Origin: Ascarosepion bandense
Taxonomy: Eukaryota > Mollusca > Cephalopoda > Sepiida > Sepiidae
Assembly (NCBI GenBank): GCA_037127315.1
Contig: JBBBDQ010001271.1
Location: 2,590,001 to 2,654,000 of the forward strand
Direction of reading: 5' to 3'
DNA length: 64,000 nt
A program made the position numbers and the translations under genes. Positions 32,935 through 44,132 of this stretch are shown piece after piece; position 1 is the first letter of the stretch, and each line of letters opens with the position of its first letter. The notes below the pieces were generated by a model. The model had not been told where the DNA came from and made no database searches. It saw only the letters and a program-made list of their open reading frames with translations.

Positions 32935-33070
32935 CAAGAAATATCATCAGCATTTCTTTGAGAACTTGACCAGCTCCCTCCACATGTCTCAGTTGCATGC
33001 GAATATCTGAGTTTCTGTGAATGATCTTCTTGCCCACTTAGTGACATTGTCAGCCCATCTATACCTCTCT
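32935..33070 (-). mobile_element. LINE C-terminal fragment of a further family
   Basis: Minus strand reads RYRWADNVTKWARRSF then RDMWRELVKFSKKC-like text. This is the R-W-x-D-x-V...W-R pattern at the C-terminus of RTE-like LINE proteins. Very short relic. Confidence 0.55.
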
Positions 33071-33399
33071 AATTCTTCATTTATCTAAAGTGGCATGTTT
33101 TAGGATAGCAGCTGAAAGATTTTGGGGTTTTATTTTGTATCTGTGGAAAAATGAAATAAAATCAATATATAAAATAATAATAATGAATAATAAAAAAAAG
33201 AAATAGATTTTCTTATGATGCTAAGAGCAAAGGCACCAGAAATATGGTTACCCTACTTGATTACATCAAACACTCTTTGGCAGGGTTGGTTAACTCTATA
33301 AATAAACAAAAAATTCCTTCTTCACTCTTTCTCCTCCTTGCTCCAAGATGTAGCACCATGTAGTAATTCTGCTCTTGCTAGTAAATGTTAGTTCTCCAG

Positions 33400-33945
33400 T
33401 CTGCTGATGACTGAAATCTCTTCCCACTTTCAAATCTATGGCCTTCACATATGTCTTCCAGAGCATCCAATGATGAAATAAATCTACCTTTTCTTTGGTT
33501 GTTCCAAAGCAGTGCAAGGCTGACCTGAGCTTGTTTGTTATAACTATGCTGACACTCCACTGATGACATAAGACAAATTTTTTCTCACTCATTCCTACTC
33601 TGTGCAAGAATGATTTGAACATGACCATTATGATGATGCTAATCTTTACTTACCCTAACTTCTGAACCAAGAAATAGAAAATAACCATAACATAACCATG
33701 TATAAACCTTCCAATGATGAAGTAAGTACAAACTTTTTTAGATGTTATAACTCTGTGCAAGGTTGATAAGTTTAACCATTATAATGAAATTTATTATCCT
33801 TACCATAACTTCTGAATCATAAAAAAAAAAAAACAGACATACAATAATCATACTTAGACCTTCTAACTATGAAGTAAGTAGAAAAATTATTTTGGTCATT
33901 CTAACTCTGCACAATGCTGACTTGAACATAACCATTAAAATGATA
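33400..33945. repeat. Diverged tandem repeat of about 140-150 bp
   Basis: Blocks like AATGATGAAGTAAGTA...CTCTGTGCAAGGTTGA...AACATAACCATTA recur near 33470, 33560, 33710 and 33860. The degeneracy suggests an old array. Confidence 0.6.
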
Positions 33946-33949
33946 CAGA

Positions 33950-34500
33950 CAAACAAAACAGACATACCCAAGAGACACTGAGAACTTTGATTAACCACTG
34001 TTTATATTTAAAAAAAAGAATAATGGTCAATAGTAGAAACCAAAGTTTTTTGTATGCTTCATTAATTGTTTATATATTAAACCCGCATCCAATCTAAAAT
34101 ACACACAAACTCACAACCATAAATAGCCATACATCCATACTATTTCCACTTTCTCTTTTCCATAATGAATATGAGATTTTCTAATGTTTCTGTTTTTGTC
34201 TGATAGTGTCTCAAACTGTATATCTTGTCATGCCTGCTTTTTTATCTTTTAACAGTAAATTCCTTAATAGCAAGTGTTAGATTTCATTAAGTTTGTAGCA
34301 GCTGCCAAGCTTCTTTCACAAATGAGAATACTAATGCAAAGATTCACTAATCTCTTATTTTTAAGTATAACATTCATAAATTTATAGTTTTGTATAATCT
34401 CAGTTTATGAAATGATGTATATTTGCATGCATTAATAACTGTTAATATCCCATGGATGAGAAGTAAAGACAGAAAACATAAACAAAACGAACACTTCAGC
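33950..34500. other. Stretch with no gene seen
   Basis: AT-rich, no structure recognised. Confidence 0.5.
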
Positions 34501-34519
34501 ATTTGTTTCTCAAAATATA

Positions 34520-34660
34520 TTTGTCATTATATATATATATATATATATATAAAGAAGTAATGGATTTATTATAAATAAATTTTTCATATATATATATATA
34601 TAAAGAAGTAATGGATTTATTAATTATTAATCTGATGGATTTATATGTATATATATATTA
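34520..34660. repeat. (AT)n with duplicated flank
   Basis: An AT run followed by AAGAAGTAATGGATTTATTA occurs twice in succession (about 34545 and 34600), consistent with slippage of the microsatellite and its flank. Confidence 0.8.
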
Positions 34661-34842
34661 TGAAAATTAATGAAACTGGTTTTAGACAACCGACAATTTG
34701 AAATGATTTGTTTGAACATTATTTTTGTTCGATACTCGTATTTAAGTAGATATTCTGTTTTTAATCAAACAGCATATTTATATAATTATTTCTACTGGCC
34801 TGATTATTTACAATAAATTTTGTATGAAAATGTGCATCATTT

Positions 34843-34930
34843 GGCAGGACTTAAACTTGCAACCCCTATCAACGCAGGGGAAGCCACCAATTGATCTGGC
34901 GTGTTTTAGACCACTCAACCACGAATGATA
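34843..34930 (-). mobile_element. tRNA-like sequence (class II type) or SINE head
   Basis: Minus strand: TGGTTGAGTGGTCTAAAAC (box A-like), a long variable-arm-like GCTTCCCCTGCGTTGATAGG, then GGTTGCAAGTTTAAGTCC (box B-like). The length of about 88 nt fits a Ser/Leu-type tRNA. Stem pairing is imperfect and a related decayed copy lies at 20175-20255, so a tRNA-derived repeat is favoured over a working gene. Confidence 0.45.
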
Positions 34931-35149
34931 CTACAGTCTATATATATGTAGTGTTGAGTTGTGATAATTTTTGATTTTTCAGTAGTTTTACTGAAAAAAG
35001 CACCAAATACAAGAAATCACTTGAAGACTTTCAAATGCAGCAACAACTAACATGAATATCACATGTAACTTGAAGAGAAAATAATGATGCACTCATGATG
35101 TTGATGTTCCACACTACTTTAAACAAAAGTTTAGGAAGGAAACCCATCA

Positions 35150-35290
35150 ATAGTGAAAAGAGGAATAACAACTGTAGAATTGGCAGAACAACAATTGGAT
35201 GGAAGAGTAAGACAAACAACAGATAGTAAGTTGTGGGGAGCTATTACTGCCAATGTGTTGAATGGACACAGCACAGAGAAGAATAAGAAT
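35150..35290 (+). mobile_element. LINE-A terminal fragment
   Basis: Reads DSKLWGAITANVLNGHSTEK, the last residues of the LINE-A protein (usual form W.AMIAYVLKGH.T). It lies about 120 bp upstream of the minisatellite. Confidence 0.75.
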
Positions 35291-35399
35291 TCAGTTTTTA
35301 ATAAGCTTGTGCTTATTAATGCTATAAGAATAACCAAAGCTGCTAAAAAGAAAACAAAGAGTATCTACGGTGTTTTGGAGCACACTGTATTTTTGACAA

Positions 35400-38300
35400 A
35401 GAAATATTTACAACAAAGGGAAAAGAGAAGATGCAAAGTGGGTGAGAGAAAAGTGGGTGTGGAAATATAGGGAGCAAACAGGATGCAAAGTGAAGAGAAA
35501 AAAGAGGGTGTGGAAATGTCTAGAGCAAACAGAAGAGAAAGGATGCAAATTAGGGAGAGAAAAGAGAGTGTGGAAATGTATCGGGATAGAAAGAGGGAGG
35601 ATGCAAAATGAGAAAAAAAACAGGGTGCAGAAATATATAGAATGAAGAGAAAAGAGAGGATACAAAGTGGAGATAGAAAAGAGGGTGTAGAAATATATAG
35701 GGATAGGAAGTGTGAGGATGCCAAGTAGGGAGAGAAAATTAGGTGTAGAAATACATAAAAGAGAAGAGAAAAGATGCAAAGACGGGAAGGAAAAAGGATG
35801 TGGTAATATATATAGTTAAGAGAAGTGAGAGGATACAAATTGAGGAGAGAAAAGAGAGAGTGATAATATATAAAGCAAATAGAAGAGGAAGGATACTAAG
35901 TGGGGAGACAAAAATGAGTGCAGTAATATACAGAGCAAAGAGCAAATGCAAAGTGGGGAGAGAAAAGAGGGTGCAGAAATATATATATCAAAGTGAAGCG
36001 AGAGAATGCAAAGTGGGGAGAGAAACGCAAGTACAATAATATATAGCCCAAAGAGAAGAGGGAGGATGCAAAGTGGGGTGAGAAAAGAGGGTGCAGAAAT
36101 ATATATAGCAAAGTGAAGCGAGAGAATGCAAAGTGGGGAGAGAAACGCAAGTACAATAATATATAGCCCAAAGAGAAGAGGGAGGATGCAAAGTGGGGTG
36201 AGAAAAGAGGGTGCAGAAATATATAGTACAAAGAAAAGAGGGAGGATGCAAAGTGGGGAGAGAAAAGAGAGTGCAGAAATATATAGTACAAAGAAGAGAG
36301 AGGATGCAAAACGGGGAGAGAAAAGAGGGTGCAGAAATATATAGTACAAAGAAAAGAGGGAGGATGCAATGTGGGGAGAGAAAAGAGAGTGCAGAAATAT
36401 ATAGTACAAAGAAAGAGAAGAGAGGATGCAAAACGGGGAGAGAAAAGAGGGTGCAGAAATATATAGTACAAAGAAAAGAGGGAGGATGCAAAGTGGGGAG
36501 AGAAAAGAGAGTGCAGAAATATATAGTACAAAGAGAAGAGAGAGGATGCAAAACGGGGAGAGAAAAGAGGGTGCAGAAATATATAGTACAAAGAAAAGAG
36601 GGAGGATGCAATGTGGGGAGAGAAAAGAGAGTACAGAAATATACAGTACAAAGAGAAGAGAGAGGATGCAAAATGGGGAGAGAAAAGAGGGTGCAGAAAT
36701 ATACAGTACAAAGAGAAGAGAGAGGATGCAAAATGGGGAGAGAAAAGAGGGTGCAGAAATATACAGTACAAAGAGAAGAGGGAGGATGCAAAGTGGAGAG
36801 AGAAACGAGGTTGCAGAAATATACAGTACAAAGAGAAGAGAGAGAATGCAAAATGGGGAGAGAAAAGAGGGTGCAGAAATATACAGTACAAAGAAAGAAG
36901 AGAGAGGATGCAAAGTGGGGAGACAAAAGAGGGTGCAGAAATATACAGTACAAAGAGAAGAGAGAGGGTGCAAAGTGGGGAGAGAAAAGAGGGTGCAGAA
37001 ATATATAGAACAAAGAGAAGAGAGGATACAAAGTGGGGAGAGAAAAGAGGGTGCAGAAATATACAGTACAAAGAGAAGAGAGAGGATGCAAAATGGGGAG
37101 ACAAAAGAGAGGGTGCAGAAATATACAGTACAAGAGAAGAGAGAGGGTGCAAGTGGGGAGACAAAAGAGGGTGCAGAAATATATAGAACAAATAGAAGAG
37201 GAAGGATGCAAAGTGGGGGAGACAAAAGAGGGTGCAGAAATATATAGAACAAAGAGAAGAGGGGATACAAAGTGGGGAGAGAAAGAGGGTGCAGAAATAT
37301 ATAGAACAAAGAGAAGAGGGGATACAAAGTGGGGAGAGAAAGAGGGTGCAGAAATATATAGAACAAAAGAGAAAGAGGATACAAAGTGGGGGAGAAAAAG
37401 AAGTGCAGAAATATACAGTACAAAGAGAAAGAGAGAGGATACAAAGTGGGGAGAGAAAGAGGGTGCAGAAATATACAGTACAAAAGAAGAGGATACAAGT
37501 GGGGGAGAGAGAAAAGGGGGTGCAGAAATATATAGAACAAAGAGAAGAGAGGATACAAAGTGGGGAGAGAAAAGAGAGTGCAGAAATATACAGTACAAAG
37601 AGAAGAGAGGATACAAAGTGGGGGAGAGAAAAGAGGGTGCAGGAAATATAGAACAAAGAGAAGAGAGGATACAAAGTGGGGAGAGAAAAGGGTGCAGAAA
37701 TATACAGTACAAAGAGAAGAGAGGATACAAAGTGGGGAGAGAAAAGAGGGTGCAGAAATATATAGAACAAAGAGAAAGAGGGGATACAAAGTGGGGAGAG
37801 AAAAGAGGGTGCAGAAATATATAGAACAAAGAGAAGAGGGGATACAAAGTGGGGAGAGAGAAAAGAGGGTGCAGAAATATATAGAACAAAGAGAAGAGGG
37901 GATACAAAGTGGGGAGAGAAAAGAGGGTGCAGAAATATATAGAACAAAGAGAAGAGGGGATACAAAGTGGGGAGAGAAAAGAGGGTGCAGAAATATATAG
38001 AACAAAGAGAAGAGGGGATACAAAGTGGGGAGAGAAAAAGAGGGTGCAGAATATATAGAACAAAGAGAAGAGGATACAAAGTGGGAGGGAGAGAAAAGAG
38101 GGTGCAGAAATATATAGAACAAAGAGAAGAGAGAGGATACATAGTGGGGAGAAAAGGGTGGAAATATATAGAACAAAGAAGAGGGGATACAAAGTGGGGA
38201 GAGAAAAGAGGGTGCAGAAATATATAGAACAAAGAGAAGAGGGGATACAAAGTGGGGAGAGAAAAGAGGGTGCAGAATATATAGAACAAAGAAGAGGGGA

Positions 38301-38490
38301 TACAAAGTGGGGAGAAAAAGAGGTGCAGAAATATAGAACAAAGAAGAGGGATACAAAGTGGGGAGAAAAGAGGGTGCAGAAATATATAGAACAAAGAGAA
38401 GAGGGGATACAAAGTGGGGAGAGAAAGAAGTGCAGAAATATATAGAACAAAGAGAAGGGGATACAAAGTGGGGAGAGAAAAGAAGAAGGA
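35400..38490. repeat. About 59-bp minisatellite array, roughly 50 units
   Basis: The purine-rich plus-strand unit contains GATGCAAAGTGGGGAGAGAA then GTGCAGAAATATATAG and AGAGAAGAG. Units at the left edge (35400-36000) are diverged. 36180-37000 is regular at 60 bp, and 37250-38480 varies by 1-3 bp per unit. A 120-bp dimer is duplicated perfectly (36001-36120 and 36121-36240, up to their last bases). The pyrimidine strand contains no TAA, TAG or TGA in most units, so all three minus frames stay open for over 800 codons. I read this as a composition effect and call no gene. Confidence 0.95.
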
Positions 38491-38837
38491 AGAGAGAGGC
38501 AAAGAGATAATTATTCTCAACATGTAGCAGAAAGAAAAAAAAACAAAGAATCTTTTTAATTAAATTTAACAAACACGATACACAAAAGGCACCTGATCAG
38601 TAAAAATAATTCAAAATGAAAATGTCCATGGCTAATCAAAAGGGATGGTCACCATATTTTTACTTGCAAAATGTATGGTAGGCAAAGTGAGAAAAAATTA
38701 ATCAGTAAAAAGATAAATGGAAGAGATAGAACAGACATATGTTTTCATAAGAAAAAGTAAACCTATAGATGATATGAAAATAGAGACAGACTGTGTCTAT
38801 CAATATATACAAAGCAGAGTAGACATATGTCTTTTGT

Positions 38838-39020
38838 TTTTTTTAATCGTATCACCCCAAGCAAGGTGATAACGTCACTGATGTGCAGGGGGCTACATAA
38901 GAGTAAAAAGATTAGATAGGAGGAGATTAAAGAGAAAGACGAACCAGCTAGAAAGAAGCAAGAGAAGGATGGGAATACAGGTGTGATGACAGTTGCAAAG
39001 GTAGAGAGAAAGGAAAAGAT
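38838..39020 (-). mobile_element. LINE-B 3' end
   Basis: Plus strand begins TTTTTTTTAATCGTATCACC followed by the reversed tail (GTGCAGGGGGCTACATAAG). Truncated upstream. Confidence 0.7.
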
Positions 39021-39024
39021 ATAC

Positions 39025-40030
39025 AGGGTGATGTAAAAAGAACTATGTGTGTGTATATATATGTATGCATGTCTAAGTGTGTACACAATTATCTAACTAT
39101 AGTAATATATATATGAATGTGATTGAAAGCAAGTACATTTCACTGTGTATTGAATGAATGAAAGAACAAAAAGAGGATGTGTAAATGAAAAAGAAAAAAT
39201 GAGTGTGTAAAGAATAAATGAATGAGAAAGGCTAAGAGAATAAAAAAGAAAAGAGTAAATGAAAAAGGAGAGGATTAAAAAATGTGTATTAGAGAATGAA
39301 AAAGAAAGGAATGAGTGATTGAAAAAAAGAAAGAGAGTATTTATGAATAGACAATAGCTTCTGAGCTGTTTATCCGTGCTAATATAAATTGCCTTCCATT
39401 TACACTCACCCTGTCTCTCCCTCACTCTCTCACTATTCCTTTATCGATTCCTCCTTCCCCATCTCATATGAGCACTTAATGGAAAGAGATAGAGATTTTA
39501 AAGACCCAAAGGAGAAGTTAGCCTGTAAAAAGTGTATCAGGATATTCCATTTGCTTAAATTGGGGAAGACAGATCATCAGGTGGCTGAATGAAAGGTGAT
39601 AGTAGCTATATTAGTGGTTAAAATGGTGGCAGTACTAGTAAACTGAATGACTGTGGTAGACGAAGAAAGAGAAAGAAACTCAGTTACCATTCTCAGAAAG
39701 CAGAAATACTGAACAGATAGAGAAAGAATATAAGAAGTAAATTCAGAGATCCTGGGAATGAGGAGAGGCAAATCGGAGAGTAAATCTTTTAGTAATGAGT
39801 TTCATGTGTTGAAATAAATCATTTTTACAAGGTCACTAATTTGTTGACATGTATGGCCACTCACTTTAGAGACTGAAATTTTTATATTTAAATCAGTTTC
39901 CATATATGCAAACACACACACACACACATAAACACAGAAAAGTCATGTTGCATGAAAATTTTTTTGGTTTTGTCACAAATGCTTGTGACTTAGTAGCATC
40001 AAAACTGAGTTTTGTAACAAAATAAAAATT
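39025..40030. other. Stretch with no gene seen
   Basis: Purine-rich A/G sequence (39120-39350) and short ORFs without domains; (AC)n at 39908-39930. Confidence 0.5.
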
Positions 40031-40034
40031 ATCA

Positions 40035-40262
40035 GTCAGTCAGTTAAGTGCCATACACGAAACACGCTTGGGTGATCATGTCTCAAAAGAGACATGACTG
40101 ACTGGGCAGAAGATTATCCCGCAGTAGGTTGCCATTGCTTTCTGCAGTAGACTGGTTGCCAGCCAAGGCTATAGAAGCCAATCTGCCCTGTTATTTAACC
40201 CATAACTGGAAGGAATAGGCGGATTAATACCTTTTCCAAGGGTATTTGTGTGAAGAATCAAC
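40035..40262 (+). mobile_element. SINE-related sequence
   Basis: Starts GTCAGTCAGTTAAGTGCC, as in the reverse copy at 19695-19855. It continues through the TTTAACCCATAACTGG body block typical of the tRNA-SINE 3' regions here (in reversed orientation relative to those). Composite or adjacent fragments. Confidence 0.5.
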
Positions 40263-40484
40263 CTTTCCAAATGATCTTCTCTTCCACACCTGCATATGTA
40301 GAATTTGTCAAAGAAAATCTAAGAATAAAGATAATATCAACTCATAATTCAATCTACCTTTATATAGGGGATTTTTTTATATTATAACATGAAATATATA
40401 TTTCATATTGCTTCAGTGGCGTTTAGTTATTTGTCTAACATCTGAAATGCAACTTACTGTTCTATCACTATTTGCATAGAAAGT

Positions 40485-40735
40485 GTTCAGATGAACTACA
40501 TTGCTTGATTCTACCAATTTTAACCAGATCTGCCATGCCAAGCACATAGAAGTAAACTACTGTCATTCCTTGCACATTTTATTGGTGAGATGTAAGTTCC
40601 ACTCAAGCAGATTTTTCCCACAAACTGCTGCTTTGTGGAACCAACTCCCAAGTGGATGCTTCCCTGATCATTACCATGTAAATTTATCCAAGCTGAAGGT
40701 TAACTATTATGCTCCTTATATATTTGCATAAGTTG
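40485..40735 (+). mobile_element. LINE-B C-terminal fragment
   Basis: The frame 40501-40731 reads HAKHIEVNYCHSLHILLVRC then FFPQTAALWNQLPSGCFPD, the terminal domain of a LINE-B-type protein. It is 76 codons free of stops and better preserved than most copies. No standard tail follows. Confidence 0.75.
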
Positions 40736-40739
40736 TGGG

Positions 40740-41070
40740 ATGCCAATCTAATATCCTTCTTAAATTCGTGTGGACAAGAAATCAGCGGAAAAGCCTATTA
40801 GAGTGTTGCCATGAAAATGTTTATTTTAATTAATGCAACAATGAACTTATCTGAAGCAGAATAATGATAATTTGCTGTAAATCCAACTATCCTTTTTCAA
40901 ATAAAATTTAACAATTATTTACACTTAAATACTATTATAAAAAAGTAATTATTTCTAAATTAATAGCCTTGTCTGAGATAATTTTGAAAATATTTAAAAA
41001 AAGCTTTTCATGCTTCAAAATAATGCAAATACACACAAGATTTTAAGCACTACATAATGTTTTTTTACTT
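40740..41070. other. Stretch with no gene seen
   Basis: AT-rich spacer between two LINE-B copies. Confidence 0.5.
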
Positions 41071-41079
41071 TTTCTTTTT

Positions 41080-42110
41080 TTTTTTAATCATGTCACCCCA
41101 AGCAAGGCATTCCAGTGCCACTATAGTGCAGAGGGTTACATAGAGAGATTGGGTATGGGAAATGTCAGAAGGAGAGTGATAGACGACTTAGGATATACAT
41201 AGGGAGAGAGTTGGAGAGAGTGGGTGTGAGTTAGTGTGTTAGAAGGTGTCTATTGACCTTACATTTAAACTCCTGGAGGTTGTAGCCGTCGGGGAAGCAA
41301 GCATGCGGTAGGGAATTCCACAGGCGGGAAGTGCGAGGAAAGAAGCTGTTGGAGTAGAAATTGCGGTTACATTTTATTGGTTTCACTGTAAAAGGGTGGG
41401 ACCTAGTTGCCAATCTAGTATCTCATGCAAATTCACATCTAGGGGGCACCAGTGATTTAAGTTCATCAGAGCAGAAGCCATGAAAGTATTTATAGAAGAG
41501 GCACAGGGAAGTCACTTCACGCCGGTGAGAGAGATTCTGCAGGCGGTCAGCCAAGTCAGTATCACATTACAGATTCTTCGCTGTATTTTGTCAAGAACCC
41601 CGAGGAGAATAGAAGGGGCACCCGACCAGATGTGGCAGCAGTACTCAATACACAGGCGGATGGTGGATTTATATAATTGCAGGATAGATTCAGGCGGAAA
41701 GAATTTCCATGCCCTGCACATAGAGCCGACTTTCATAGCTGTGGATTTAGCAATGGATTCGACGTAGTCATTCCACTTGAGGTCCGCTGAGAGTGTCAGG
41801 TCAAGCAGGCATAGTGATTTACTCTCTGGGAGGCAAGCCTGTTCCATGCTAATGGGAGGGAGGTACGGTTCCCTGTGGTGGTTAATTGACAGCAGCTTCG
41901 TTTTTGAAGAATTGAATTTTACGAGCCATTTATTTCTTACCCCAATCCACCATGGATTGGAGGTCCTTCTCAAGCTCGGCAGCGAGGTTCGCCTTGTCAC
42001 CAACACCAGTTTTTTGATTGAGGCGAGAGTAAACTGTGGTATCATCAGTGTACATGCCTACTTGTGATCTTATGGTATCGGGGAGATCATTGATATAGAT
42101 TAGAAGCTAG
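41080..42110 (-). mobile_element. LINE-B, 5'-truncated, relatively well preserved
   Basis: Minus strand from 42110: RT palm remnant near 42100-42020 (plus strand GGGGAGATCATTGATATAGA; compare INDLPDxI). Then comes the post-RT domain (42045-41512), the C-terminal block (41413-41231), and the tail GGGGTGACATGATTAAAAAA at 41080-41108. Higher G+C and CpG than other copies suggest it is younger. Confidence 0.9.
41512..42045 (-). pseudogene. LINE-B ORF2, post-RT domain
   Basis: 177 codons with no stop: NKWLVKFNSSKTKLLSINHH, then SLCLLDLTLSADLKWNDYVE, then STIRLCIEYCCHIWSGAPS and DKIQRRICNVI. This is the conserved C-terminal region of many CR1/Jockey-like LINE proteins. A frameshift separates it from the end block at 41413-41231 (MATRSHPFTVKPIKCNRNFY and LWNSLPHACFPDGYNL). 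Confidence 0.85.
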
Positions 42111-42310
42111 CATTTATACATTTACACTTAGAAACATAATGTTAGACTTGTTATTGAGATTATACATATTACATATACTATTGATACTAAATATACATTT
42201 TTCCTCACTGTTTGGTACAATTCTGAGTTTCTTTAATAGCAAGTGTAAAATAATAACTACCTTTATCCATTTCCTTAAAATCTGATTGAGTTGAAGAAGT
42301 AGAGAGAAAG

Positions 42311-42487
42311 AAATTTGCAAGTCTATGTGAAATTTTCTTTAGACCAATGAAAATCTTGCCTTTACAGCAATTGACCAGTGAGCAGAAAACAAGAAGGAAA
42401 GGAATTTGTGAGCCTATGTGAAATTATTTTTGAACTAATGAAAATCTTGTCTTCACAGAAATTAGCCTGTCAGCCAAAAAGAAAAAA
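42311..42487. repeat. About 88-bp tandem duplication
   Basis: Units start near 42311 and 42399. Both contain GTCTATGTGAAATT or GCCTATGTGAAATT, then AATGAAAATCTTG and an acceptor-like CTTTACAG or CTTCACAG. An 105-codon plus ORF (42378-42695) starts in the first unit but has no recognised domain. Confidence 0.75.
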
Positions 42488-42754
42488 AAGAGAAAGTGCA
42501 AAAGTAAAAATAACTTCACTCAACAATCTGAAAAAGCTAAGTATTTCAAACTATATCTCTTTGTTTAATTTGAATGTATGCAAACCATATATTCCATTGG
42601 TGAGGAACAGATGCTTTTACTTTTGTTTTAAAGCTTTTCAATATTATTTTGTGTCAGATCATTTAATCTGTTATATGAACATTTCATCTTCATGAAAATA
42701 CATTAAAACTATGAACTTTATGAATTCTGACTTATTTTCATGAAATGAGCTACT

Positions 42755-43060
42755 GACACTACACCCTTGTGCAAAATAATTGAAACAAAATGAATAATGT
42801 CTTCCTAGGATCTTTCATACTTCCCCTAATAACATAAAAATTGACTCTTAGCTTTGTTTTCCTGTTTCAACTGCATTTTTCTATATGTTTTGGACTGATG
42901 AATCCAGTTTGTTTCTTCACCTTGACAACATGACTGACATTTGAAAGGCTGACACCAACAATATCTGTGAGCTCTCTGTAAGGCTTGCCAGTGTATTCGT
43001 GCAGCATTACAATTTTTGTTTGCTTTCTGGAGTAACAGCCATCACAGGTAATGCTAAATA
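42755..43060 (-). mobile_element. Tc1-type element end with HTH remnant
   Basis: The left end ACACCCTTGTGCAAAATAAT matches the TIR at 46841. Inside, the minus strand reads decayed IVMLHEYTGKPYRELTDIVG (N-terminal HTH of a Tc1-type transposase). The right end is lost. Confidence 0.7.
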
Positions 43061-43249
43061 TACAGAGATACTTGCCTTCAAATTTATTTTTTTTATATCA
43101 GGTTATCCAGATGTATAATTTATCTTTCTTTCTTCCTTTTCTTTAATTAAAATGTTCTCTCTATACAAGGCTCAAGAGTCCATCAAGCTATTAAGTTACA
43201 GGATGAGGATTTTGTGCAATTTTAAGAAAAGGAAGTAATTGCAGATTAT

Positions 43250-43400
43250 GAGGATATGTATGATTGATTAGGGTTAACCCTTAACATGAAGAGGTTAAGA
43301 TTGTAGTGATCAGTGAAGCATTCTCTAGGGAGTTTATTCCACAAAGTAACATTTAAAAAAAGCTTAGTAGAACTTCATTTTTACAAATAGAATACAAAAG
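43250..43400 (-). mobile_element. LINE-B2 tail fragment
   Basis: Shares GGGTTAACCCTTAACATGAA and the following 100 bp with the LINE-B2 ends at 12735 and 22321. Confidence 0.55.
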
Positions 43401-43714
43401 AGATGAAGATGATTTGAACCTATGTACATATACATATATCACTTTTGTTACTGTTTTAATTTTAAAAACAATTATTAGTTTTAAGAAGTTCCTTTAAGGA
43501 ATGAAATGTGTTAACATAGATATTTTTTAAAATAATTTGTCATTTAGCCACCTATTTATATAGGTAAAAGATATAATTGCTTTATCTGAATTATTAATAA
43601 ATTTTGACTCGGTTTTTTTATCTTTTTTGTAATATTTTATCGTAAAACACAAGTTATTTTTATCCTGTTAAGCAAGCAGCATCAATCAGATGTAAAAAAA
43701 TAATCTTCTTACGA

Positions 43715-43795
43715 GATTTGGATTCACATCCTTGGAAACTTCTCTGACCAGGACTGTGTCTTGCTGATTAGGCTATGAAAAATTTATAACAACAA
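43715..43795 (-). mobile_element. tRNA-like repeat
   Basis: Minus strand has box A-like TAGCCTAATCAGCAAG and box B-like GGATGTGAATCCAAATC. Decayed cloverleaf; probable SINE head. Confidence 0.35.
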
Positions 43796-44132
43796 CAAGG
43801 TTTTATCAAGAAAATTCATATAAGACTATTATATCAACAACTACTATGTGCAAAACAGAACTATAACAGGAGAACAGCATTAGATAATGAAGAATGTAAC
43901 TTTATGCTTAAATTGGAATTAAAGATGTTTATTAACTAAAGTTATTTGGGAACACATCACTCAATAAGTCCTGAGCCTGATATATAGATGGCACCACTAA
44001 TAAAAAATACATATGATTTTTTATGAAGTACTAACCTTCAAATGGCATGTGACAAAATTTGGGCCTAATCTGATTATTAGTTTACAAATTACAGTTATTT
44101 AAGTGAAGCTACTATTGGAAATTTTCAAAACA

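Noticed and set aside
34843..34930. Functional tRNA-Ser/Leu gene
   Set aside because: Boxes A and B and length fit, but stem pairing is imperfect and a decayed relative exists at 20175-20255, favouring a tRNA-derived repeat.
36126..38445. Plus-strand ORFs with 20-residue KREDAK/GEKRGCRN-type repeats
   Set aside because: They come from the 60-bp unit length within the minisatellite, recur in several frames, and have no start context, domain or splice signals.
35400..38490. CRISPR-like repeat array
   Set aside because: Repeats are contiguous without unique spacers, and the genome is clearly eukaryotic.
35816..38572. Very long minus-strand ORFs (918, 875 and 820 codons) as a repetitive membrane protein gene
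   Set aside because: All three frames are open at once because the pyrimidine-rich unit lacks stop triplets. Indels between units shift frames freely. The residue content (F, L, S, Y, P) follows composition.
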